Shown: positions 28,699 through 38,097 of the stretch, piece by piece | Numbering within the stretch: position 1 is the stretch's first letter | How the letters are laid out: each line of letters begins with the position of its first letter | Program-made: the position numbers and the translations under genes | Source of the DNA: Bacteroidota bacterium | GTDB taxonomy: Bacteria > Bacteroidota > Bacteroidia > Chitinophagales > Chitinophagaceae | Assembly: GCA_947487525.1 (NCBI GenBank) | Contig: CANKWR010000001.1 | Location: forward strand, 1-64,000 | Reading direction: 5' to 3' | Length of the DNA stretch: 64,000 nucleotides | The notes under the pieces: generated by a model | Told to the model about the DNA's origin: nothing | Database searches by the model: none | Seen by the model: the letters and a program-made list of their open reading frames with translations, nothing else

Positions 28699-31600
28699 AT
28701 GAAAAAGATTATTCTATCTGTATTACTCTTAACTGTATTGGTTAATACAGAAATCATTGCACAGAAAAAAAAGACGACTTTAAACACCAATGTTTCCTTG
28801 GTTGCGGAAGATGCAGTGGTAAAGGCGCAAAAATTCAGACTCATTGGCCCATTTAGGGGAGGAAGAGCAGCTGCAGGCGTAGGTTCTTATACCGACCTCA
28901 ATACTTTTTTAATGGGATCCACTGGAGGGGGTGTTTGGAAAACAACCGATGCCGGGGGCAATTGGAAGAATATTTCTGATGGTTATTTCGGGGGTACTAT
29001 TGGATCGATAGCCATTGCACCTTCGAATGAATCTGTTATTTATGTTGGCGAAGGAGAGAACACCATGCGTGGAAATGTGAGTGAAGGATTAGGCGGTGCA
29101 TGGAAGTCGACCGATGACGGAAAAACCTGGAAAAATATTGGTTTAAAAGAAGGACGTCACATTGTAAGGTTAATTGTACATCCTAAAAATCCAGACATCG
29201 TTTGGGCCGCAGTAATGGGACATTTGTTTGGCCCTAATGAAAATAGAGGGGTATATAAAAGTACCAACGGCGGAGCTACCTGGAAAAAAGTGTTGTATGT
29301 GAATGAGCAAACAGGGGCAAGTGATTTGGTGATTGATCCAAGTAATCCAGATATTTTATATGCAGGTACCTGGCGATTAATCAGAACGCCCTATAGTTTA
29401 GAAAGTGGAGGAGAAGGGTCAGGCATGTATAAAAGTATGGATGGTGGAGAAACTTGGACGGATATCAAAAGTGCAAAAGGATTACCTAAAGGGGTTTGGG
29501 GTATTGTAGGTGTGGCCGTTGCGAAATCCAATACGGACAAATTATACGCTTTGATTGAAAATAAAGAGGGCGGTTTGTATATGTCCGAGGATGCCGGAAA
29601 ATCTTGGGAGTTGGTTTGTAGTGACAACAATATTCGTCAAAGAGCCTGGTACTATACCAAAGTGTTTGTGGATCCTTCGGATGAAAATAAAGTGTATTGC
29701 CCCAATGTAAATTTCATGGTATCAACAGATGGGGGTAAGACCTTTAAATCCTCGCCAACCCCACACGGCGACCATCATGATTTATGGATTGACCCAAAAA
29801 ATCCTAAACGTATGATTGTAAGTGATGACGGGGGTGCGCAAGTAAGTTTAGATGGTACAAGAACTTGGAGCACCATGATGAATCAGCCTACTGTTCAAGT
29901 GTATAGACTAAGTACCGATAATAGTTTTCCGTATAAAATTTTAGGAGCTCAGCAAGATAATTCTGCATTCAGAATTAAATCAAGTACTTATGGTTCCAAT
30001 ATTGGAGACGCTGATTTTGAATCCACTGCAGGTGGCGAAAGTGGCTATATTGTTGCAGATCCAACCAATCCGGATATTGTTTATGGTGGATCCTATGGAG
30101 GATTAATTACCAGGTTAGACCACAAAACAGGAGAGAATAGGGTAATTAATGTTTGGCCTGACAATCCTATGGGCGCAGGAGCTGAAGCAATGAAATATCG
30201 TTTTCAATGGAATCATCCTATTTTCTTTTCTCCGCACAATCCTAAAAAATTATATACTGCAGGGAATCATTTATTTGCAACAGAAAATGAAGGAGCCAGC
30301 TGGAATCAATTATCACCCGATTTAACAACGGATGATAAATCAAAACAAAAAAGTTCTGGAGGACCCATCACGCAGGACAATACCAGTGTGGAATATTATT
30401 GTACCATTTTCACTGCAGCTGAATCTCCACTCGAAAAAGATTTATTGTGGACAGGAAGTGATGACGGGGTAATAAGTGTAAGTAAAGACGGGGGTGCCAA
30501 TTGGAAAAATGTTACACCTAAAGATGCGCCAAAATGGATCATGTGGAATAGAGTGGAAGTAGATCCTTTAAGAAAAGGAACTGCTTATTTCGCAGGTACT
30601 CGATATAAACTAGATGATTTTGCTCCCTATATTTATAAAACAAGTGATTATGGAGAAACTTGGGAGAAAATTACAACGGGAATAGATCCACTTCATTTTA
30701 CAAGAAGTATTGTTGCTAGCAATAAAAAAGCGGGTGTATTATTTGCTGGAACAGAATATGGGTTATACTTGTCTGTGAATGATGGCAAATCATGGGAACC
30801 ATTCCAATTAAATTTACCCTTAACGCCAATTACCGATTTATTAATTAAGGACAACAATTTAATTGTTGGCACGCAAGGTAGAAGTTTATATATTTTAGAT
30901 GACTTAAGTTTTATTGAGCAATTCCAAGCGGTTAATGGCAATAAGGTATTCCCTGTTGCAAATACCTATCGAGTGCCTCCTCAAACTGGCGGCAGAAGAA
31001 GGCGCGCGTCTGCAACTACCATGGCCAATGTGGGAACAAATCCAATGAAAGGGGCAATCGTAAAATATTATTTAGCCAATGTGGATGATAGCACTAAAGT
31101 AGAAATTAAAATTTTGGATGACCAAAATAAAGAAATAAGATCTTATAGCTCAAAAGACAAAGACGGCCCTTCAATTGAAAAAGGCTTTAATCAATTTGCA
31201 TGGAATTTATACCATAAAGAATTGGAGCAGCCAGATGCTACATTTATTTTGTGGAATGGTGCTACAAGTCCTGTTTTAGCCGCGCCTGGAAAATATACTG
31301 CTAATGTTACCATTGATAAGCAAACAGTATCTTATCCATTTGAAATTATTGCTGACCCTAATTTCAAGGTATCCAATGCAGACTTAAAAGCGCAGGAGCA
31401 GTTTTTATTGCAAGTATCGGGTTCATTCAAAGAAATTATGAGTGCATTAAAAGGCGCCAAAGAACTTAAAATACAAATAGCTGCTCTTCAGAAAAAAACC
31501 AAAGACGCTAGTTTCATTGCTAGTGCTAAAGCATTGACCGATGATTTAACAAAACTTGAAGAAGCCTTGCATCAAACAAAAGCGAAGAGTGGCCAAGACG

Positions 31601-31821
31601 TTTTAAATTTCCCCATTCGCTTGGATGATAAAATTGCGGGGATATTTGAATCAGCCGCTGCTGGATATATAGCGCCAACAAAACAAGTGAAAGAAACCTA
31701 TTTGGCATTAAAGCAACAAGTGGATGAGCAGTTGAAAAAGTTTGAAACCATTAAGAAAGAAAAGGTAAAATCCTTGAATGATAAAGTACATCAACTATCC
31801 ATTCCGATTATTGGAAATTAG
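28699..31821 (+). CDS. Large exported BNR/sortilin-like beta-propeller protein, copy 2
   Basis: Predicted secreted protein of 1040 residues, paralogous to the preceding gene with the same layout. The signal peptide is MKKIILSVLLLTVLVNTEIIA. Repeats include GVWKTTDAGGNWKN, GAWKSTDDGKTWKN, GVYKSTNGGATWKK, GMYKSMDGGETWTD and GLYMSEDAGKSWE. A basic low-complexity patch (TGGRRRRASATT) near residue 770 occupies the place of the Gly-rich patch in copy 1, and a long helical, Lys-rich tail closes the protein. The two copies are clearly diverged, so the duplication is not recent. Function is not known; tandem pairs of this kind suggest related but distinct substrates. Confidence 0.88.
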   Translation: MKKIILSVLLLTVLVNTEIIAQKKKTTLNTNVSLVAEDAVVKAQKFRLIGPFRGGRAAAGVGSYTDLNTFLMGSTGGGVWKTTDAGGNWKNISDGYFGGTIGSIAIAPSNESVIYVGEGENTMRGNVSEGLGGAWKSTDDGKTWKNIGLKEGRHIVRLIVHPKNPDIVWAAVMGHLFGPNENRGVYKSTNGGATWKKVLYVNEQTGASDLVIDPSNPDILYAGTWRLIRTPYSLESGGEGSGMYKSMDGGETWTDIKSAKGLPKGVWGIVGVAVAKSNTDKLYALIENKEGGLYMSEDAGKSWELVCSDNNIRQRAWYYTKVFVDPSDENKVYCPNVNFMVSTDGGKTFKSSPTPHGDHHDLWIDPKNPKRMIVSDDGGAQVSLDGTRTWSTMMNQPTVQVYRLSTDNSFPYKILGAQQDNSAFRIKSSTYGSNIGDADFESTAGGESGYIVADPTNPDIVYGGSYGGLITRLDHKTGENRVINVWPDNPMGAGAEAMKYRFQWNHPIFFSPHNPKKLYTAGNHLFATENEGASWNQLSPDLTTDDKSKQKSSGGPITQDNTSVEYYCTIFTAAESPLEKDLLWTGSDDGVISVSKDGGANWKNVTPKDAPKWIMWNRVEVDPLRKGTAYFAGTRYKLDDFAPYIYKTSDYGETWEKITTGIDPLHFTRSIVASNKKAGVLFAGTEYGLYLSVNDGKSWEPFQLNLPLTPITDLLIKDNNLIVGTQGRSLYILDDLSFIEQFQAVNGNKVFPVANTYRVPPQTGGRRRRASATTMANVGTNPMKGAIVKYYLANVDDSTKVEIKILDDQNKEIRSYSSKDKDGPSIEKGFNQFAWNLYHKELEQPDATFILWNGATSPVLAAPGKYTANVTIDKQTVSYPFEIIADPNFKVSNADLKAQEQFLLQVSGSFKEIMSALKGAKELKIQIAALQKKTKDASFIASAKALTDDLTKLEEALHQTKAKSGQDVLNFPIRLDDKIAGIFESAAAGYIAPTKQVKETYLALKQQVDEQLKKFETIKKEKVKSLNDKVHQLSIPIIGN

Positions 31822-31852
31822 TAGATAACCATTATTGAAAATTAGTTTTACG

Positions 31853-31881
31853 AAAAGAGCCTCACTTAGGAGGCTCTTTTT
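31853..31881. terminator. Terminator after the second BNR protein
   Basis: The eleven-bp stem AAAAGAGCCTC / GAGGCTCTTTT with a six-nt loop sits between convergent genes and can serve both. Confidence 0.75.
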
Positions 31882-31889
31882 AGTTCGAA

Positions 31890-33098
31890 TCATTCAAAAT
31901 CACGGTAAAGTAAATATTTTTTTCGTTTAGCTTTAAATGAGGTTAATGCAGGTGCCCAAGTTTTTCGGATGTCTGCTTCGGAGGTCCCTTCAATTAATTG
32001 TTGCATTAATGTTGCATTGCCAACTAATTTATTAAAAAAGTAAGCAGTGGACGTTATGGTTTTAGGCAGTAAGAAAAAACTATCTTTTTGAGGGAAGCTT
32101 TTGTACATTTCAATAATCAATGCTAAGTCAATTTTATTCTTTGGGGGCATTGCCTTTGTTAAATCCCATCCATAACAAACTTGTCCATATAATTTAGAGG
32201 ACATAGCGCCAACGCGTGGGTTGGGCGTAAAACTAAATGTTCGATTCGGAATACTTGGGTGTCCAATATAAGCAAAAGCATGAGGGGTGCCACGACCTTC
32301 ACTCATCACGGTTCCTTCAATTAAACAGGTGGTAGGGTACCATAATATGGCAGGCATTTCTGCTAAATTTGGGGACGGTGCTACATTCAAAGTATACATT
32401 GACTTGTGGTCATAGTTCTTATTTCGAATAATGGTAAGTGACCAATTTTTTTGATCAATACTATTTGAATTATTTGTTTTCATCCATCCCTCTCCTCTAA
32501 CCATTTGCGCATACTCTCCCATGGTCATCCCATAAACAATGGGAATGGGGTTTTTTCCAACACCACTTATAAAAGGCGTCTCTAAAATAGGTCCATCTAC
32601 ATAATGCCCATTGGGGTTGGGGCGATCTAAGATAATCAGTGGCTTGTGATTTGCCATTCCTGCTTCCATGAAATATTGTAATGAATTAATGTAGGTATAA
32701 AAACGAGTACCCACATCTTGCACATCAAATAATAAAACATCTATGTCCATTAAGTCAACACTGTCTGGGGCATTTTTCTTGCCATATAAGGAAACAATTT
32801 TAATACCTGTTTTAGTATCCACTTCGTCATTTATTTTTTCACCAGCATCGGCGGTGCCCCTTAGTCCATGCTCGGGGGTGAATACTTTTTGAATAGTGAT
32901 ACCCGCTTTTATTAATGTATCAATCAAATGTTGGTTTCCAACGGTAGCGGTTTGATTGGTAAACAAGCCTACTCTTTTGTTTTTTAATAAGGTAAAGTAT
33001 TCGGCAGTTTGATAGGCGCCAGGCAAAATTGTTTTTTGTGCTTGTATTTGTATGCTAGCAAAGAGTATTAGTATAAATAAAACAATTACTTTTTTCAT
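31890..33098 (-). CDS. namZ: Exo-beta-N-acetylmuramidase NamZ (DUF1343)
   Basis: DUF1343 protein of 402 residues. Characterised members (NamZ of Bacillus subtilis and Tannerella forsythia) release terminal MurNAc from peptidoglycan fragments. The signal peptide is MKKVIVLFILILFASIQIQA from ATG 33098; the longer ORF adds six residues before it and is less likely. Family blocks visible are KRVGLFTNQTA near 47, FTPEHGLRG near 77, LLFDVQDVGTRFYTYINSL near 125, ILDRPNPNG near 158 and LWYPTTCLIEGT near 250. It would act in the periplasm in cell-wall recycling. It lies downstream of nadE on the same strand. Confidence 0.9.
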   Translation of the reverse strand: MKKVIVLFILILFASIQIQAQKTILPGAYQTAEYFTLLKNKRVGLFTNQTATVGNQHLIDTLIKAGITIQKVFTPEHGLRGTADAGEKINDEVDTKTGIKIVSLYGKKNAPDSVDLMDIDVLLFDVQDVGTRFYTYINSLQYFMEAGMANHKPLIILDRPNPNGHYVDGPILETPFISGVGKNPIPIVYGMTMGEYAQMVRGEGWMKTNNSNSIDQKNWSLTIIRNKNYDHKSMYTLNVAPSPNLAEMPAILWYPTTCLIEGTVMSEGRGTPHAFAYIGHPSIPNRTFSFTPNPRVGAMSSKLYGQVCYGWDLTKAMPPKNKIDLALIIEMYKSFPQKDSFFLLPKTITSTAYFFNKLVGNATLMQQLIEGTSEADIRKTWAPALTSFKAKRKKYLLYRDFE

Positions 33099-33185
33099 AA
33101 TCAATGGTTGTAGCACAATTTAATAAAAAAGCGACTAAGTAGCCGCTTTCAATATTAAGTAATTCATCCAATAAATTCGTTTCGC

Positions 33186-34868
33186 TTAATTTAAATACTT
33201 AGCTACAATGGGCACCCTACGTCCAACCCCAAATGCTTTGGGGGATATACGAATAATGGGGCAAAACTGATTTCGCTTGTATTCGTTGGTATTGACCATT
33301 TTCAAGGTACGATCTACTAATACTGGATCAAAGCCCAACGCTTTAATGACGGAAGGGTCGGCTCTTTTTTCAATATATTGGTATAAAATCTGATCTAGTA
33401 TTTCATATTCAGGTAAACTATCACTGTCTTTTTGATCAGGTCTTAATTCTGCGCTTGGTGCTTTATCAATGATGTTTTGGGGTATTATTTCCTTGTCCTT
33501 ATTAATATAGTTTGCCAATGAATACACTTGCATTTTGTAACAATCGCCCAATACGCCTAATCCACCTGCCATGTCACCATATAAAGTGCCATAGCCGGTT
33601 GCCAATTCACTTTTATTGGAGGTGTTCAATAACACATATCCCAGTTTATTGGCAATGGCCATTAAAATATTTCCCCTTGATCGGCTTTGGATATTTTCCT
33701 CCGCTAATGAAAATGGGAGGTCTTTGAAAATGGGTTTTAAAGTACTTAAAAAACTTTCATACACTTCTTTAATGGGAATGATATCGTATTGGGTATTTAA
33801 ATTTTTACTTAGTTGCACTGCATCGTCAATGGAGTGTTGAGTTGAGTAGGGGGAAGGCATTAGTATGGAATGTACATTTTCCTTTCCTAAAGCTTCACAA
33901 GCAATGGCTAAGGTAACTGCAGAGTCAATGCCCCCCGAAGATCCAAGAATGGCTTTTTTAAATCCCATTTTATAAAAATAGTCCCTCACCCCTAATACCA
34001 GTGCTTTATATACTTGGTCAATATTTAAGGTAGGCAACAATTGCGCCGGGTTTAATTCTTTATTCGGTACACGTGCTGCAGGTTCTAAAATAGGTGCGTT
34101 GATACTTCCGTCCTCATTGCACTCAAATGTTTGCACGGCTGATTCAAAAAGGGGCAGGGCACCGCATAGATTTGCGTCCTTATCAAATACATAGGAGCCG
34201 CCATCAAAAACAATTTCTGTTTGGCTTCCTACTGCATTGCAATAAAATAATGGCTTTTTATACTTGAGTACATTGGCTTTGATGGTTGCTTTTCGGTCCT
34301 CGTCATGCGTATAATCAAAAGGGGAAGCACTCAGGTTTAATAAAATATCTGGCCCTTGACCCATCATTTTGTCCATTGGGCATATACGGTACAATGGGTT
34401 GTCGCCCAGGTTCCAAATATCTTCACAGATGGTGATGGCTAATTTTTTTCCTTTAAAAGAAATTACTTTCCAATCATCCGCTGGTTCAAAATACCTATTC
34501 TCGTCAAAAACATCATAGGTGGGCAATAAGGTTTTATGTATTTCAGCAATGATTTTTTGTTCGTATAAAAAGAAGGCTGCATTGTATAAATCCTTTCCTT
34601 TTTTGTTGGGATTACGTGAAGGGCTACCAATAAGTACACCAATGGTATCCGCTGCTTTTTTGATTCGCTCAATACTATCGTAACATTGATTAATAAAGTC
34701 GTTAAATTCTACAAAATCTCTGGCGGGATAACCACAAACACTCATTTCGCTAAATAAAATTAGATCGGCTCCCTGTTTTTTTGCTTCTTCGATAGCGCAT
34801 AACATTTTGTCGGTGTTTTGCACAAAGTTGCCAATATGATAATTTTGTTGAGCGATAGTGATTTTCAT
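33186..34868 (-). CDS. nadE: Glutamine-dependent NAD+ synthase
   Basis: Makes NAD+ from deamido-NAD+ and ATP, taking ammonia from glutamine. It has 560 residues with two domains. The N-terminal nitrilase-like glutaminase domain has its triad in LFSEMSVCGYPARDF (Glu), TLLPTYDVFDENRYF (Lys) and AITICEDIWNLGD (Cys). The C-terminal synthetase domain starts near 300 with the PP-loop GSSGGIDSAVTLAIA and continues with NTSNKSELATGYGTLYGDMAGG. It is shorter than the roughly 680-residue type, as usual for this bacterial class. A near-consensus -7 box ends 4 nt before the start. Confidence 0.95.
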   Translation of the reverse strand: MKITIAQQNYHIGNFVQNTDKMLCAIEEAKKQGADLILFSEMSVCGYPARDFVEFNDFINQCYDSIERIKKAADTIGVLIGSPSRNPNKKGKDLYNAAFFLYEQKIIAEIHKTLLPTYDVFDENRYFEPADDWKVISFKGKKLAITICEDIWNLGDNPLYRICPMDKMMGQGPDILLNLSASPFDYTHDEDRKATIKANVLKYKKPLFYCNAVGSQTEIVFDGGSYVFDKDANLCGALPLFESAVQTFECNEDGSINAPILEPAARVPNKELNPAQLLPTLNIDQVYKALVLGVRDYFYKMGFKKAILGSSGGIDSAVTLAIACEALGKENVHSILMPSPYSTQHSIDDAVQLSKNLNTQYDIIPIKEVYESFLSTLKPIFKDLPFSLAEENIQSRSRGNILMAIANKLGYVLLNTSNKSELATGYGTLYGDMAGGLGVLGDCYKMQVYSLANYINKDKEIIPQNIIDKAPSAELRPDQKDSDSLPEYEILDQILYQYIEKRADPSVIKALGFDPVLVDRTLKMVNTNEYKRNQFCPIIRISPKAFGVGRRVPIVAKYLN

Positions 34869-34872
34869 GCGT

Positions 34873-34880
34873 CAAAGTTC
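34873..34880 (-). promoter_or_regulatory. Possible -7 box directly before nadE
   Basis: GAACTTTG on the minus strand differs from TAnnTTTG at one position and ends 4 nt before the start codon. Confidence 0.3.
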
Positions 34881-34926
34881 GTTTTTTTAACAGAATTAAA
34901 CGCCCTTTTTTTGTAATTTCACCACA

Positions 34927-35928
34927 ATGAGAGCGACCCTTTTTTTATTTTTCATCCTGGCCATTGGAATAGGGTGCCAACCCAAGCCAATAGATCCTGT
35001 AAAATCTGCCCCAAAATATCCAATTCAGGTACAAAAATTTGATAGCGCATTTTTTGAAATGGATACCATTTATGCACATAAATCGCTACAAGCATTGATG
35101 AAAAAGTATCCTGATTTTACGGAGGATTTTATCACGAAAATATTAATGATTAAGTCGGTTGGGGATACGCAGCCCATTAAAGCCTTTTATAGGGCGTATT
35201 TGCCAGTGTACAAGGATGTAAAAAAAGCAAATGCAATACGTATTGCCATGCCCATCATGGAAGAAGGATTTTCGCATCTGCATTATTTTTTCCCAAAATA
35301 TCCTTTAACGCATCAGGTTTTAACTTTTGTTGGCCCATTTGAATCCTATGGAAATATTGTAATCAAAGACGCAGTAGCGGTGGGCTTACAAATGCATTTA
35401 GGCCCGAGTTCAAATTGGTATTTTTCAGATCATATTCAAACGATTTATCCAACTTATTTAAGTAGAAGTTTCACCCCCGAAAATATGGGAGTTAATTCGG
35501 TAACCAATATTGTAAATGATATCGTTCCGCAAATGGATACAGGTACTTTAATTACCCAAATGATTGAAACCGGTAAAAGACAATATATTCTTAAGGCTTG
35601 TTTGCCTAGTTTACATGACACCGTATTATTTGGATATACCAAAAAGCAATTAAATGCAGTATCGCAGGAAACGTCCGCCATTTGGAATTATATAGTGGAT
35701 AATAAACATGCGGATTCCAAGGACCTTGCTGTGATTGGATCATTGATGCGCGAAGGCTTGAATAATGAAGTGTTTGGTGAAGCTTTCCCTAGCAATGTGG
35801 GCAAGTACCTCGGATATCAAATTGTACAAACTTGGATGCAACAAAAGCAACAGAAAAATACAACAATGGATGCATTGTTAAAAATGCCTGCGGATAAAAT
35901 TCACGCAGCCGCTAAATATAATCCTTAG
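34927..35928 (+). CDS. gldB: GldB-like gliding motility lipoprotein
   Basis: Predicted outer- or inner-membrane lipoprotein of 333 residues. The N-terminus has a lipoprotein signal with Cys at residue 17 (LAIGIGCQPKP). The body matches GldB features: PIQVQKFDSAFFEMD near 35, LHYFFPKYPLTHQVLTFVG near 120, VAVGLQMHLGPSS near 157 and GLNNEVFGEAFPSNVGKYLGY near 275. GldB is required for gliding in Flavobacterium johnsoniae and is widespread in Bacteroidota, including non-gliders. The gene stands alone between divergent nadE and convergent apaG, with no other gld gene adjacent. Confidence 0.8.
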   Translation: MRATLFLFFILAIGIGCQPKPIDPVKSAPKYPIQVQKFDSAFFEMDTIYAHKSLQALMKKYPDFTEDFITKILMIKSVGDTQPIKAFYRAYLPVYKDVKKANAIRIAMPIMEEGFSHLHYFFPKYPLTHQVLTFVGPFESYGNIVIKDAVAVGLQMHLGPSSNWYFSDHIQTIYPTYLSRSFTPENMGVNSVTNIVNDIVPQMDTGTLITQMIETGKRQYILKACLPSLHDTVLFGYTKKQLNAVSQETSAIWNYIVDNKHADSKDLAVIGSLMREGLNNEVFGEAFPSNVGKYLGYQIVQTWMQQKQQKNTTMDALLKMPADKIHAAAKYNP

Positions 35929-35931
35929 TGC

Positions 35932-36318
35932 CTAGTTTAATTTTACGGGGGCTATTAATTTAAAAGCAGGAATATTAACCTTGAATAATTCCCTGTTCTC
36001 GATATTTTCCATGGTATAATAGCCTTCCATTTTCCCTAATTCGCTTTTTAAATGGCAGCCACTTACGTATTGGTAATTTTTGCCTGGCATAATTAAGGGT
36101 TGCACTCCAACTACCCCTTCCCCTTCCACGATTCTTTGTTCGGTATTGCTATCAAATACTTCCCAATAACGACGCATTAATTTAACCGGAAATGAATTAT
36201 GATTTTCTATCGTAATACGATAGGCAAACATATACTCGTTTTGTAGGGGATTGCTATAATCCTTTTGAAAAAAGGTCTCAATACTTATTTCGACACCTTC
36301 TGAAATTTTGGAAACCAT
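35932..36318 (-). CDS. apaG: ApaG domain protein
   Basis: Small beta-sandwich protein of 128 residues, the usual ApaG length. The start ATG 36318 (MVSKISEGVEISIETFFQ) matches family N-termini better than the 18-residue in-frame extension. Visible blocks are YMFAYRITIENHNSF near 32, the conserved LMRRYWEVFDSN near 50, VVGVQPLIMPGKNYQYVSGC near 73 and MEGYYTMEN near 103. The function remains unsettled; apaG mutants of Salmonella are affected in Co2+ resistance and Mg2+ efflux. Its stop codon is 3 nt from the gldB stop (convergent, no terminator). Confidence 0.93.
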   Translation of the reverse strand: MVSKISEGVEISIETFFQKDYSNPLQNEYMFAYRITIENHNSFPVKLMRRYWEVFDSNTEQRIVEGEGVVGVQPLIMPGKNYQYVSGCHLKSELGKMEGYYTMENIENRELFKVNIPAFKLIAPVKLN

Positions 36319-36434
36319 AATTGGTTCTTCAATTAGTATACCGCAGAGAATACTGCGAGTTAAAAGTACCAAAAAAAATCACCAAAGACCTAAAAATCGA
36401 CCTCAATTTTTTTTATTAGACCCTTTAAGTACTA

Positions 36435-36442
36435 TACCTTTG
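36435..36442 (+). promoter_or_regulatory. -7 box of the icd promoter
   Basis: TACCTTTG matches TAnnTTTG exactly, with a leader of about 50-58 nt before the ATG at 36501. Confidence 0.5.
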
Positions 36443-36500
36443 CGGCATCGTATGCGCTAGGTATAAAATCACTTATTTAAAACCCCCAAAATAGTCAAAA

Positions 36501-37952
36501 ATGAAGGTCGCAGTAGCTAAAGGAGATGGAATTGGTCCAGAAATCATGGAAGCCGTAATTAATGTGTTTAATGAAGCAAAAGTGCCCTTGGAATACCAGT
36601 TTGTGGACATGGGAAAATGGGTTTTTGACAAAGGCTTTAGCAATGGAATGACTCCAGAGGCTAAAGCAACCATTGAAGAACTAGGCTTGCTATTTAAAGG
36701 GCCCATGGAAACACCCAAAGGGAAAGGGGTAAAAAGTGTCAATGTAACGGCCAGAAAAACTTGGAATACCTACGCAAACGATAGGCATTTTCAAACCTTA
36801 AGTGGAGTAGATACAGTTTTTAGTAAAGCAGGCATCAATATAGATTTAACCATTGTAAGAGAAAATATTGAAGACACTTATGGTGGTATTGAGCATATGC
36901 TTACACAAGATGTTGCATTGGGTCGTAGGTTTATTACAAGACCAGGAAGTGCGCAAGTTATTCGTTATGCTTTTGAAATGGCCAAGAAAAAAGGAGCCAA
37001 AAGAATTACTTGTGGCCACAAAGCAAACATCATGAAATTAACAGATGGTTTGTTTTTAGAAGTGTTTAATGAAGTGGCAAAAGAATACCCTGAATTAAAA
37101 GCAGATGATATTATTGTAGATGACTTATGTATGAAATTGGTGAGCCGTCCTGACTTATTTGACGTGATTGTGTTAACTAATTTACAAGGAGATATTGTAA
37201 GCGACTTATGTGCTGGTTTAGTGGGTGGGCTTGGTTTTGCGCCTTCTTCAAATATTGGCGACCATATCTCCATTTTTGAAGCAGTGCATGGAACTGCCCC
37301 CGATATTGCCGGAAAAAACATTGCCAATCCAACTTCATTACTATTAAGTGGATTAAGTATGTTGCGCCACTTAGGTTTAATGGAAAAGGCCATCATGATA
37401 GAGAATGCATTGTTGTATACTTTAGAATCAGGAGTGCACACTGGCGACTTTGGAGATAAATCTATTCCATCAGTCAATACAACTGTTTTTGCTCAAGCAA
37501 TCATTGATAATTTTGGAAAACAGCCGGCACAGAATCCAAGGCCAATGTTGCCTAATTTCAATGTAACGCCAACGAATTTTAAGTTGGAGCGTAATCCAAT
37601 GTTACAAAGTAATTTAAATGAAAAGCATAAAATTGTAGGCGTCGACTTTTTTATTGAAAACAATGAGCAGCCACAATTCATTGCTGATAAATTAACTGCA
37701 CATACAACAGCTATTTTAAAATTAGTGACCATTTCCAACAGAGGAACGCAGGTGTGGCCAACAGGTTCTGTTTTCACTAATTTAGTCAATCAATATAGAT
37801 GCCGTTTTGAAACGGTCAATGAATTGCCTTTGTCTCAAGCAGATGTGGTGGCTTTATATGCAGCTTTGTCCAAGGAATTTACCGTTTGTTCCCTAGAAAT
37901 CTTAAATATGTGGGGGGATAAAAAAGCTTACAGCTTAGCACAGGGCCAATAA
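36501..37952 (+). CDS. icd: NADP-dependent isocitrate dehydrogenase, long form
   Basis: TCA-cycle enzyme oxidising isocitrate to 2-oxoglutarate. It has 483 residues, longer than the roughly 416-residue E. coli type. A C-terminal extension of about 140 residues (from about 345) follows the catalytic core, as in the Thermus-like class. Core motifs are VAKGDGIGPEIMEAVINVF at the N-terminus, VTARKTWNTY and IDLTIVRENIEDTYGGIEH near 115-130, HKANIMKLTDGLFLE near 176, and the cofactor region FEAVHGTAPDIAGKNIANP near 260. It has its own promoter and is followed, after a 145-nt gap, by an E2 gene. Confidence 0.93.
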   Translation: MKVAVAKGDGIGPEIMEAVINVFNEAKVPLEYQFVDMGKWVFDKGFSNGMTPEAKATIEELGLLFKGPMETPKGKGVKSVNVTARKTWNTYANDRHFQTLSGVDTVFSKAGINIDLTIVRENIEDTYGGIEHMLTQDVALGRRFITRPGSAQVIRYAFEMAKKKGAKRITCGHKANIMKLTDGLFLEVFNEVAKEYPELKADDIIVDDLCMKLVSRPDLFDVIVLTNLQGDIVSDLCAGLVGGLGFAPSSNIGDHISIFEAVHGTAPDIAGKNIANPTSLLLSGLSMLRHLGLMEKAIMIENALLYTLESGVHTGDFGDKSIPSVNTTVFAQAIIDNFGKQPAQNPRPMLPNFNVTPTNFKLERNPMLQSNLNEKHKIVGVDFFIENNEQPQFIADKLTAHTTAILKLVTISNRGTQVWPTGSVFTNLVNQYRCRFETVNELPLSQADVVALYAALSKEFTVCSLEILNMWGDKKAYSLAQGQ

Positions 37953-38097
37953 TCAAAGCTACGGTTAAACGAGTGGCATCGTTTTCGGAAAAATGCTTTG
38001 GTTTTACTCCCATTTGCTCAAAAATTGCCAATATGGGTGGGAAAAAAACCAATTTTGACGTATTTTCACGCTTCAATTACAAAATAGCCTTTAACCT

